A stretch of 64,000 bases of DNA. Source: Lolium rigidum. Lineage: Eukaryota; Streptophyta; Magnoliopsida; Poales; Poaceae. Below are positions 22,359 to 33,510 of the stretch, piece after piece. The position numbers and the translations under genes were made by a program. The notes beneath the pieces were generated by a model, which was not told where the DNA came from, made no database searches, and was given only the letters and a program-made list of their open reading frames with translations. Position 1 is the stretch's first letter, and each line of letters starts with the position of its first letter. The stretch lies in NCBI RefSeq assembly GCF_022539505.1, contig NC_061514.1:251646124-251710123 (forward strand). Reading direction: 5' to 3'.

Positions 22359-22656
22359 TAATGGGGACGAATTGGGCTCTCTCCCCCCAGCAAAATACAC
22401 ATTTTACTACTACCTAGTACTATTTCCAGCCCACACAAGGCCTTGGCCTTTTCCCTTTCCCAGAAGGCCATAACTCAGCTTAGGTTAAACGGAAAAGTGG
22501 AGTCTGCATCGTCCCCAGAAAGCGACCGACTCCTCTGTCCTCTCGATGCTGGTTCTCTCGCCATCTCGCACGCACAGCAACCAAGCCAATCGAGCTCCGT
22601 CTCCATCCCCTCCTCGCTGAGCTCCGCCTCCAGCGCAACCGCTCGTAGATCACCCC
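22359..22656 (+). other. Leader part of the TTF-zinc-finger gene, left of the LTR insertion
   Basis: About 300 bp between the Harbinger element and the LTR element. The right part (22600-22656) has the CTCCGCCTCCAGCGC motif, which reappears three times directly after the LTR element (32502-32560). The two sides therefore belong to one interrupted sequence, now joined only by the ACCCC duplication. It looks like untranslated leader. Confidence 0.55.
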
Positions 22657-25600
22657 TGTAACGGCCCGGGTAGCACCCCTATTAGAATTGTTTGTTCTTT
22701 TTCTTTTGTGCATCATCATGGCATCATGCATCATATCATCCATGTTTTGCCAAAATAAAATTTATTTTCTAAACCTAATTATTTTATTTTTCCCTCTCAT
22801 ATGGTTTATCTAATAAACCTCCTCTATGTCTTTTCATTTAACAAAACCCTAAAACAAAACTAATTTTATTATTTTTGCTATAAAATATTTGCTTATTATT
22901 TTATCTTTATATCCACTCTGTGTTCAAAATGTTCAAACTTTGTGTTGGTTTCAAATTAATTTACAAACAGTTTTCTAAAAACAAAACAAAGGAGAAAAAC
23001 CCCAAAATCTAACCTACCTTCCCGGGCTTCCCCTCTCTCTGTTTTTCCCTCTAGCCCGAACCAACCCCAGCCCACCTTCTAACCGGCGGCCCAAGCAGCC
23101 CAGCCCAACTCTGGCCATCTCCACTCCACCATCCGGCCCGGTACCCCTTCAGGCTTTTTCCCTTCTCCTCCTTTTCGTTCCTCTCACGCACGGAGACAGC
23201 GACGGGAGCGGGCACGCCATGTGCACTGCCGTGAGCCCCCCTTCCCCTTTCTACCTGCCCCCCTTCCTTATCTTCTCGAGGAGGAATCCTGGACCACTCC
23301 AACCACCCAGCATCCTCACCCACGCCTCCCTTTCTTCTTCTTCCGCAAGTAACCAGAGAGGATTTCTCCTCCACCGAGCGCCATGGCCGCCACCGAATTC
23401 TTGACCGTGTCGTCAACCTCGTCCACCCCCACGCAGCGCCACCGCCAGCAATCGATGCGCCTCGTCGCCGCGCATCTCCCCGGCGCGAGGAATCGCCCGG
23501 GGATGCCCCAAATCGCCGCCAGGATCTTCTTCCTTAACTCTGGCCGCCGGCGAAATTCGTCGATTCCGGCCATCCTCTTCCTCCTTCGACTATTCAGAGC
23601 GCACCACTGCAGTCCCCGGTGAGCTCCTCGCATCCCCCGCACCTCCTCTTCGCTCTGCGCATCCTTGTTCTCCTTCTTACTGTGGTGACCGCCTCCATCT
23701 GCCCGCAGATGCTCGCCGCCGGCAGCCTTCCGGTGACCTCTGGACGATGACGCCACCTCCATCTTGACCAGCGCGTCGAGGCACCCGTCCTGCGCCCCTT
23801 CCTCGTCCTAGCTCGGCCCCCTCATCGAGGCTGCCGTCGAACCGGCGCTCCTCCGTCGTGGTAGCCGCACGCAGCTGCTCCCTCTTCCTCGCCTCCGGCA
23901 CGCCCCGCCAACATGAAGCCCGTCTCCGACCCGAGGGTGAGCCGCCGCTCTTCTCCCCTTCCTTGTCCCAGTCGTTCCCGTGCCGCACGCCTCCGTTTTT
24001 TTTGGTCGCCGGCGTCGATCTCACTCTGTCGCGCGCCTGCAGGTGGCCTCCTCCTTTTCTTCAATTTCGTCAGAAACAAACAGGCAACAGCAGCAGCGCG
24101 TGGATGCTACGCCAGCTCAGCGCCACGTTGGCATCCTCGGGCCCCACCTGTCCGCGTCCGCGAGCTAGATCCCCTCCGGTGAGAAAATTCCCCAGATCCA
24201 GATCTATGCTGTTTTGCACAGAGCCCCCTGCATCTATCTCTACATAAACCCGCAGCCCCTGCTCCATGCCCTTTACAATAAAACCCCCTGGGACTCTTTA
24301 AAACCAACCCGGGGTCCCTCTCCTGACCGGATTTTGTTTTCGGGTCCTTACCCCAATAAAATAAATCTGTTTTCTATTTTAAATAATAATAAAACCAATC
24401 TGTTAATAACTTTTATTGGTAATTCAAATGGAAATACTTTATATATGAAAATTGATCAGAAAAACATGAGGAACATGAATATGCCATCCATTCATCTGTT
24501 TGCATCTCGCATCATGACGCGCGTTGATAGTTGTGCATGTATACCTAACATATATGCGGAGTACTTCGGATATCCACCTAGGATTCCCCGCTCCGTTTAA
24601 CATTTAAGTAGCTCACCCTTTCCATATTTGCTATGCTAATCAACCCTTAACTTTGACGATAGAAACTGCAACTCCAACCTAATTTGTTTGTCCGGGGTTC
24701 CGACTCCGATTAATATGGTTAAGTTGCATCGCACCATATCTGCCATGTCATGCATATCATCTTGATCATGCTGGTTCTTATTCAGTAGTTGTAAGACTTG
24801 CATCCGTTGTGTACCAGCATTTGCTTCTTCTCGGATAGGATCGCGAAGTGGTGATGTGAGATACGACGAGTTCTCCGACAAGTTCTTCTGCAGCTTTTCA
24901 CAGGCGAGCCCTCTCTCTTCACCTATTTTACTCTCTCCCTCGCATTGCTATCCTTATGTTGCGCTTCTTTATCGAGTCACGTGTCCTATTCCACTTGTTT
25001 ACCCTAATAATCCTATATGTATCATTCCTTACCCATAGCCGTTGTTTGATGTTTGAGCCTTACGAGTCGTATGCGTGTTTAGGTTCTGTTGTTTATCTCG
25101 ATCTGTTATCGGGATATGTTGGGTTGTTGGGAGGTTATCACATGCTATATCAGTTGTTGGAGATACACATGCTTTACTTATTTGTTAACAACTAAAATTG
25201 TAAGCGAGGCATCTCGTGAGCCCCTTTGCGAAAGCATCGGAACTTTGACTCGCTAATGTCCCCTAGGACCCGAGTTCTTGTTATCTGTTCCGAGATTGAG
25301 CGCTCTACCCATGCGTGGGGATTCACTGGGACCCCCCTCACCCATTACCTTTTCTCAAGTCTGTTGAAAAGGGGGCCACAACCTTGGTTTTATTTGGCGC
25401 ATGCATTTTATATATTGTTGCCTTCGGGTGTTTACTTCCTGTTGCCTTCGGGTGTTTATATTCTGTACTGCACTGCATAATTGCTAGACGACTTATCTAG
25501 TGCTTGGCCGTTAGTGCCCGCCTAGACGCCTACGCAACCTCTGGGTCCGTCTCGGAGTACGGCCGGACTTCGTCACGGGTAGCTTAGTTGGGTGGCCCCC

Positions 25601-26575
25601 TAGACTTTCTTGTTGAACCGGGAACGGTCTTGTTGTGAGACATCGCCTGTAAGAAGCGGGTCGAGCATGCGTATGGTTACATTTGGGGAACCCCTGCAGG
25701 GTGTACATCTTATCGATAAGCCGTGTCCGCGGTTATGGACGACTTGGAATTGTATAGCTTGATCATAGAACAACTTACACCTTATACTTGTTGCTAATAA
25801 TTTGCTAATAACTTGCGTAATAATATAGCATTACTACAATGGCTACCTAATAAAACTTGTCCACCGTTGAGTGCCTTTTACATTGCCTCTTCGCAATTGT
25901 TGAAGGGGATATGTGTATTTGGCTGGAATATGTTTGTGTAGTATTTATCTGTTACCTTATGCGCTCTCTTATCTTCTCTGAGTAGACGGATGTTGTAGCG
26001 TGTCTTTATTGGTTATAGTTTTGCTGCCGTTAAACCTACCATATAGCCCCAGGCGATATATATCTATACTCGCCCGGCGAGCATAGCCATTTCTAGTCTC
26101 GCTAAGTACGTGCCGGAGTTCGTTCCTTGGTACTTACTCTCGGCTTTCCTCTTTCTCTTTGCTTCCTCCCTTTTGTCGGCAACCGATGGCCCGACTTTGA
26201 CAGTACGAGATGACGACGTTAGCAAGGTTACCCTTCCGGCTTGGCCCGGGCAGGGTTATGGACGCCATCGGTTATCTTCGGGACTCTTAGTCCAATTTGT
26301 ATCTTGTCCGTACTCGGACGTATTCGATCTTCTGTATGATTTGGATCTTTGTATTGTATATTTGTACCTTGACTCGTTGGAGTCGATGTTGTAATATATG
26401 TATCTTGTGGGCTCTATTGTAATCCTGTTGTAATGTTACCGCTCGTGTTAATTCCTCTGGCATCACGTGTGTGATTCGTCGCGCACGTCGTGTCGGAGGG
26501 CGTCTCAGAATCGATATCGTGCGGATTTCGGCGGGATCGTTGGAATCCTCAGGATACCGGTTCCGGGGCGTCACA
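22657..26575 (+). repeat. 5' LTR, 3919 bp
   Basis: Begins TGTAACGGCCCGGG and ends GTCACA directly before the tRNA-Met primer site. The GC-rich centre (23040-24180) looks like promoter/leader DNA with several ATG-initiated short ORFs; a TTTAAA site stands at 24298. The 25829-25833 CATTA pentamer is the unoccupied form of the site filled by a solo LTR in the 3' copy. Confidence 0.9.
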
Positions 26576-26578
26576 AGT

Positions 26579-26590
26579 TGGTATCAGAGC
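26579..26590 (+). other. Primer-binding site, tRNA-Met type
   Basis: TGGTATCAGAGC starts 3 bp after the LTR end; it is the classic complement of initiator tRNA-Met used by plant LTR elements. Confidence 0.9.
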
Positions 26591-27045
26591 TCAGGTTGAC
26601 GGTACCCCACTAGTCCAGCCTGTAGGATAACCTTGCCAACGGTCGTTGAGTTTAGAGTGTCAAAACCTATTTTCGAAATTCGTTGGATAGATCTGATTAG
26701 ATCTGATTTTTCTCCTTATCTATATTCTTTCTCCTCTTACCTTTGCGAGTTTTGAGTCTCCTCTCTTATCTGAGTTTTCCGAGTCTTAGGTTCCGACGCG
26801 GGTTGGACGATCTTTGCCTTTATCCTATTAGGACCGATCTTCGGAGGATCTTAGCAGAAGTGCATCGTCATCGACAGCGGAACAACGACTTCTTGTTAGT
26901 GGTGTCGCCGATCTACGTGGAGCAAAAACTCTTGTTAGTGGTGTCGAGGAGTTCGACATGTCGCCTGAAGATCCGATAGTTCACCTCTCTCCCCCGTACC
27001 TGGACGTGGAACCTCGGGGCGAGGTTCCTTGTTAGTGGTGTCGAT
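26591..27045 (+). repeat. Short internal domain with three copies of a 16-bp motif
   Basis: CTTGTTAGTGGTGTCG occurs at 26892-26907, 26931-26946 and 27028-27043, the last only 2 bp before the 3' LTR. The position suggests it replaces or derives from the polypurine tract. No coding potential for retrotransposon proteins. Confidence 0.85.
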
Positions 27046-30000
27046 TGTAACGGCCCAGGGTAGCACCCCTATTAGAATTGTTTGTTCTTTTTCTTTTGTG
27101 CATCATCATGGCATCATGCATCATATCATCCATGTTTTGCCAAAATAAAATTTATTTTCTAAACCTAATTATTTTATTTTTCCCTCTCATATGGTTTATC
27201 TAATAAACCTCCTCTATGTCTTTTCATTTAACAAAACCCTAAAACAAAACTAATTTTATTATTTTTGCTATAAAATATTTGCTTATTATTTTATCTTTAT
27301 ATCCACTCGTGTTCAAAATGTTCAAACTTTGTGTTGGTTTTAAATTAATTTACAAACAGTTTTCTAAAAACAAAACAAAGGAGAAAAACCCCAAAAAAAT
27401 CTAGCCTACCTTCCCGGGCTTCCCCTCTCTCTCTTTTTCCCTCTGGCCCGAACCAACCCCAGCCCACCTTCTAACTGGCGGCCCAAGCAGCCCAGCCCAA
27501 CTCTGGCCATCTCCACTCCACCATCCGGCCCGGTACCCCTTCAGGCTTTTTCCCTTCTCCTCCTTTTCGTTCCTCTCACGCACGGAGACAGCGACGGGAG
27601 CGGGCACGCCATGTGCACTGCCGTGAGCCCCCCTTCCCCTTTCTACCTGCCCCCCTTCCTTATCTTCTCGAGGAGGAATCCTGGACCACTCCAACCACCC
27701 AGCATCCTCACCCACGCCTCCCTTTCTTCTTCTTCCGCAAGTAACCAGAGAGGATTTCTCCTCCACCGAGCGCCATGGCCGCCACCGAATTCTTGACCGT
27801 GTCGTCGACCTCGTCCACCCCCACGCAGCGCCACCGCCAGCAATCGATGCGCCTCGTCGCCGCGCATCTCCTGGCGCGAGGAATCGCCCGGGGATGCCCC
27901 AAATCGCCGCCAGGATCTTCTTCCTTAACTCTGGCTGCCGGCGAAATTCGTCGATTCCGGCCATCCTCTTCCTCCTTCGACTATTCAGAGCGCACCACTG
28001 CAGTCCTGGTGAGCTCCTGCATCCCCCAGACCTCCTCTTCTGCTTCTGCGCATCCTTGTTCTCCTTCTTACTGTGGTGACCGACCCTCCATCTGCCCGCA
28101 GATGCTCGCCGCCGGCAGCCTTCCGGTGACCTCTGGACGATGACGCCACCTCCATCTTGACCAGCGCGTCGAGGCACCCGTCCTGCGCCCCTTCCTCGTC
28201 CTAGCTCGGCCCCCTCATCGAGGCTGCCGTCGAACCGGCGCTCCTCCGTCGCGGTAGCCGCACGCAGCTGCTCCCTCTTCCTCGCCTCCGGCACGCCCCG
28301 CCAACATGAAGCCCGTCTCCGACCCGAGGGTGAGCCGCCGCTCTTCTCCCCTTCCTTGTCCCAGTCGTTCCCGTGCCGCACGCCTCCGTTTTTTTTGGTC
28401 GCCGGCGTCGATCTCACTCCGTCGCGCGCCTGCAGGTGGCCTCCTCCTTTTCTTCAGTTTCGTCAGAAACAAACAGGCAACAGCAGCAGCGCGTGGATGC
28501 TACGCCAGCTCAGCGCCACGTTGGCATCCTGGGCCCCACCTGTCTGCGTCCGCGAGCTAGATCCCCACCGGTGAGAAAAATTCCCCAGATCCAGATCTAT
28601 GCCGTTTTGCACAGAGCCCCCTGCATCTATCTCTACATGAACCCGCAGCCCCTGCTCCATGCCCTTTACAATAAAACCCCCTGGGACTCTTTAAAACCAA
28701 CCCGGGGTCCCTCTCCTGACCGGATTTTGTTTTCGGGTCCTTACCCCAATAAAATAAATCTGTTTTCTATTTTAAATAATAATAAAACCAATCTGTTAAT
28801 AACTTTTAATTGGTAATTCAAATGGAAATACTTTATATATGAAAATTGATCAGAAAAACATGAGGAACATGAATATGCCATCCATTCATTTTTTTGCATC
28901 TCGCATCATGACGCGCGTTGATAGTTGTGCATGTATACCTAACATATATGCGGAGTACTTCGGATATCCACCTAGGATTCCCCGCTCCGTTTAATATTTA
29001 AGTAGCTCACCCTTTCCATATTTGCTATGCTAATCAACCCTTAACTTTGACGATAGAAACTGCAACTCCAACCTAATTTGTTTGTCCGGGGTTCCGACTC
29101 CGATTAATATGGTTAAGTTGCATCGCACCATATCTGCCATGTCATGCATATCATCTTGATCATGCTGGTTCTTATTCCGTAGTTGTAAGACTTGCATCCG
29201 TTGTGTGTACCAGCATTTGCTTCTTCCCGGATAGGATCGCGAAGTGGTGATGTGAGATACGACGAGTTCTCCGACAAGTTCTTCTGCAGCTTTCCACAGG
29301 CGAGCCCTCTCTCTTCACCTATTTTACTCTCTCCCTCGCATTGCTATCCTTATGTTGTGCTTCTTTATCGAGTCACGTGTCCTATTCCACTTGTTTACCC
29401 TAATAATCATATATGTATCATTCCTTACACATAGCCGTTGTTTGATGTTTGAGCCTTGCGAGTCGTATGCGTGTTTAGGATCTGTTGTTTATCTCGATCT
29501 GTTATCGGGATATGTTGGGTTGTTGGGAGGTTATCACATGCTATATCAGTTGTTGGAGATACACATGCTTTACTTATTTGTTAACAACTAAAATTGTAAG
29601 CGGAGGCATCTCGTGAGCCCCTTTGCGAAAGCATCGGAACTTTGACTCGCTAATGTCCCCTAGGACCCGAGTTCTTGTTATCTCGTTCCGAGATTGAGCG
29701 CTCTACCCATGCGTGGGGATTCACTGGGACCCCTCACCCATTACCTTTTCTCAAGTCTCGTTGAAAAGGGGGCCACAACCTTGGTTTTATTTGGCGCATG
29801 CATTTTATATACTCGTTGCCTTCGGGTGTTTACTTCCCGTTGCCTTCGGGTGTTTATATTCCGTACCGCACTGCATAATTGCTAGACGACTTATCTAGTG
29901 CTTGGCCGTTAGTGCCCGCCTAGACGCCTACGCAACCTCTGGGTCCGTCTCGGAGTACGGCCGGACTTCGTCACGGGTAGCTTAGTTGGGTGGCCCCCCT

Positions 30001-32495
30001 AGACTTTCTTGTTGAACTCGGGAACGGTCTTGTTGTGAGACATCGCCCGTAAGAAGCGGATCGAGCATGCGTATGGTTACATTTGGGCAACCCCCGCAGG
30101 GTGTACATCTTATCGATAAGCCGTGTCCGCGGTTATGGACGACTTGGAATTGTATAGCTTGATCATAGAACAACTTACACCTTATACTTGTTGCTAATAA
30201 TTTGCTAATAACTTGCGTAATAATATAGCATTATGATACGTCCAATTTGCATCGCTATTTTATATCATAATTTGCTGTTATTCATTGATATATTTCATAT
30301 TGGGACACAATACTTATGTTATTTCATCTATTTTGCATGTTTCATCATTATTGGAGGATCGAACACCGGAGCCAGGATTCTGCTGGAAAAAGCACCGTCA
30401 GAACGCAATATTTCGGAAGATCAACCGTGGAAGGAAATTATACCAAAAATCCTATTTTTCAAGATGACGAAGGAAGCCAGAAGGAGGAGCCGGGAGGAGC
30501 CGGGGTGGGCCCACACCCTAGGGCGGCGCGGCCCAGGCCCTGGCCACGCCGCCATGTGGTGTGAGGGGCCCACGACCCCTTTCGCCTCCTTTTCTTCGCC
30601 AAACCCTTCGTCCCGAAGACCTAAGCCACGGAGGAATCCTCACGAAGGGTTACAGCCGCCTCTGCGGGGCGGAGAACACCAGAGAGAAAAGAGCTCTCCG
30701 GCGGGCAGGAATCCGCCGGGAAATTCCCTCCCGGAGGGGGAAATCGACGCCATCGTCACCGCCATCGAGCTGGACATCATCTCCATCACCATCATCATCA
30801 TATCCACCATCATCACCGCCATCTCCTCCGCAGCACCTCGTCACCGCCGTAGCAATTTGGGTTTGATCTTGATTGTTTGATAGGGGAAACTCTCCCGGTA
30901 TCTATTCATACTTGTTGTTGATGCTATTGAGTGAAACCATTGAACCAAGTTTATGTTCAGATTGTTATTCATCATCATATCACCTCTGATCATGTTCCAT
31001 ATGATGTCTCGTGAGTAGTTCGTTTAGTTCTTGAGGACATGGGTGAAGTCTAATTGTTAGTAGTGAACTATGGTTGAGTAATATTCAATGTTATGCTATT
31101 TAAGTTGTGGTGTTATTCTTCTAGTGGTGTCGTGTGAACGTCGACTACACGACACTTCACCATTTATGGGCCTAGGGGAATGCATCTTGTACTCGTTTGC
31201 CAATTGCGGGGTTGCCGGAGTGACAGAAACCTAAACCCCCGTTGGTATATCGATGCAGGAGGGATCGCAGGATCTCAGAGTTTAAGGTTGTGGTTAGATT
31301 TATCTTAATTACTTTCTTGTAGTTGCGGATGCTTGCAAGGGGTATAATCACAAGTATGTATTAGTCCTAGGAAGGGCGGTACATTAGCACAGGTTCACCC
31401 ACACAACACTTATCAAAACAATGAAGATTAATCAGCTGTATGTAGCGAAAGCACTAGACTAAAATCCCGTGTGTCCTCGAGAACGTTTGGTCATTATAAG
31501 TAAACAAACCGGCTTGTCCTTTGTGCTAAAAAGGATTGGGCCACTCGCTGCAATTATTTCTCTCGCATTTTACTTACTCGTACTTATTTCATATGTTACA
31601 TCAAAACCCCCTGAATACTTGTCTGTGAGCATTTACAGTGAAACCTTCATCGAAACTGCTTGTCAACACCTTCTGCTCCTCGTTGGGATCGACATTCTTA
31701 CTTATCGAAGATACTACGATACACCCCCTATACTTGTGGGTCATCACATTACTACAATGGCTACCTAATAAAACTTGTCCACCGTTGAGTGCCTTTTACA
31801 TTGCCTCTTCGCAATTGTTGAAGGGGATATGTGTATTTGGCTAGGTTATGTTTGTGTAGTATTTATCTGTTACCTTATGCGCTCTCTTATCTTCTCTGAG
31901 TAGACGGATGTTGTAGCGTGTCTCTATTGGTTATAGTTTTGCTGCCGCTAAACCTACCATATAGCCCCAGGCGATATATATCTATACTCGCCCGACGAGC
32001 ATAGCCATTTCTAGTCTCGCTAAGTACGTGCCGGAGTTCGTTCCTTGGTACTTACTCTCGCCTTTCCTCTTTCTCTTTTGCTTCCTCCCTTTTGTCGGCA
32101 ACCGATGGCCCGACTTTGACAGGTACGAGATGACGACGTTAGCAAGGTTACCCTTCCGGCTTGGCCTGGGCAGGGTTATGGACGCCACTGGTTATCTTCA
32201 GGACTCTTAGTCCAATTTGTATCTTGTCCGTACTCGGACGTATTCGATCTTCTGTATGATTTGGATCTTTGTATTGTATATTTGTATCTTGACTCGTTGG
32301 AGTCGATGTTGTAATATATGTATCTTGTGGGCTCTATTATAATCCTGTTGTAATGTTACCGCTCGTGTTAATTCCTCTGGCATCACGTGTGTGATTCGTC
32401 GCGCACGTCATGTCGGAGGGCGTCTCAGAATCGACATCGTGCGGATTTCGGCGGGATCGTTGGAATCCTCAGGATACCGGTTCCGGGGCGTCACA
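27046..32495 (+). repeat. 3' LTR of the giant-LTR element, interrupted by a solo LTR
   Basis: Same ends and order as the 5' LTR, with a 1513-bp solo LTR plus one CATTA copy inserted at 30234-31751. It is followed by the ACCCC duplication and then by the leader of the TTF gene. Confidence 0.9.
30234..31746 (+). mobile_element. Solo LTR with CATTA duplication
   Basis: Begins TGATACGTCCAATTTGCATC and ends ACTTGTGGGTCATCA; 1513 bp. The flanking pentamers CATTA (30229-30233 and 31747-31751) are identical. The sister LTR has a single CATTA at 25829-25833 in the same context, so the empty site is directly visible. There is no internal region, so the element was reduced to one LTR by unequal recombination. 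Orientation is assumed from the LTR end similar to that at 12608. Confidence 0.95.
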
Positions 32496-32500
32496 ACCCC

Positions 32501-33377
32501 CGGCTCCGCCTCCAGCGCTCCCGGCTCCGCCTCCAGTGCCCCTGCTCACAGAGCTCCATCTCCAGCGCCCCCTGCTCCCCCTCCACCGGCCGCCGACCGA
32601 CCACCGCCCACAGGCGACGGTGGCGAGGCGAACCTTCTCCATTCCCGCTCTCCCTGTCCCTGATTGATGGTAATTACTTGCTATTTTTTTAGTTCTGATT
32701 ATTGCATCTTAAATTTGGGAAGATTTCAGCTAGGTCATGGAGTGTTTTAGAAATTGAAATTGATAGTTCAGATTTTGTTGTTTCTCTGTGTAGGTAGGAA
32801 GTAGTGCAGCAAAGAGAGAGATGAATGTGAAGCAAATGAACTAGTTGTTCCTCTAGAAGAACCCAATGTTCATGTCCAAACCTCTCTGTTGTTGCTCGAA
32901 TTTGAACAACAAAGTCATGAAGAACAGGTGCATCAAACTCAAACAAATGATGTTATATTCTATGGTATTGAATCTTTGGAGCGGGATCCAGCCTTGCGTC
33001 CACATATTTGCCAATATCCCGCTAATCATTAATCAAAGAGATGATGTGCGACGGGCATATTTGAAACTTGGACCTATGCAGCCACTTGTGAAGAATTACA
33101 AAGTATATGGTACCGGAAATCAGAAACGCCGCTTTCAGTACAACTGGTTCAATCTTTTTCCAGCATGGTTGGAGTACTCGGAAAGTAGTCACCGTGCATA
33201 TTGTTTATTCTGCTTTCTATTCAGCACAAACAAGAGCAAGCGAGGAGGTTCTGATGTATTCACAGTACATGGATTTGTAAAGTGGAAGAAGGTCAATGAT
33301 GGAAGAAGGTGTGCATTCTTAAACCACATTGGTTTCGAACCTTGCTCTGAACATAACAATGCCACCAATGCATGTAA
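32501..33377 (+). pseudogene. TTF-type zinc-finger protein (hAT-like), 5' part, broken
   Basis: Downstream of the LTR element, GC-rich leader (32501-32666) is followed by an apparent intron (GT near 32668; acceptor TGTGTAG near 32793) and a coding stretch. From about 32817, an acidic Gln/Glu-rich segment leads into 'DVIFYGIESLERDPALRPHICQYP'. After a one-base shift near 33032 comes a TTF zinc-finger region: 'RRAYLKLGPMQP', 'RRFQYNWFNLFPAWLEYS', 'AYCLFCFLF' and 'GFVKWKKVNDG'. This order is known from zinc-finger MYM-type-1-like proteins and hAT transposases, where it binds DNA. The gene runs into the gap at 33378, so the hAT catalytic and dimerisation parts are not seen. The leader is split by the 9.8-kb LTR insertion. 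Confidence 0.75.
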
Positions 33378-33477
33378 NNNNNNNNNNNNNNNNNNNNNNN
33401 NNNNNNNNNNNNNNNNNNNNNNNNNNNNNNNNNNNNNNNNNNNNNNNNNNNNNNNNNNNNNNNNNNNNNNNNNNNNN
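33378..33477. other. Assembly gap (100 N)
   Basis: Exactly 100 N, directly after the TTF zinc-finger coding region. Confidence 0.99.
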
Positions 33478-33510
33478 GACACTACCGTATTTGGCGGCGG
33501 CCCCCAACTA

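Larger units (their letters stand above)
22657..32495 (+). mobile_element. LTR retrotransposon with giant LTRs and 470-bp interior (LARD/TRIM-like)
   Basis: Complete element with a perfect 5-bp duplication ACCCC (22652-22656 and 32496-32500). The 5' LTR is 22657-26575 (3919 bp); the 3' LTR is 27046-32495, which contains a later solo LTR and is about 3.93 kb without it. Both start TGTAACGGCCC and end GGGGCGTCACA. The interior, 26576-27045, is only 470 bp: a tRNA-Met primer site, no ORF for gag or pol, and a corrupted polypurine end. The element cannot move by itself and must have been copied in trans. LTR copies are nearly identical by eye, with differences concentrated at CTG/CCG sites, so the insertion is fairly young. 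Confidence 0.9.

Noticed and set aside
27401..28417. 338-aa minus-strand ORF in the 3' LTR
   Set aside because: It is GC-rich, Arg/Gly-rich sequence without motifs; in the near-identical 5' LTR (23051-24024) the same stretch is broken into several frames, so it is chance openness.
30233..30880. 215-aa ORF in the solo LTR
   Set aside because: Lies entirely within the LTR, where no protein is expected, and ends in Ile/Thr/Ser repeats from an ATC-rich microsatellite-like stretch.
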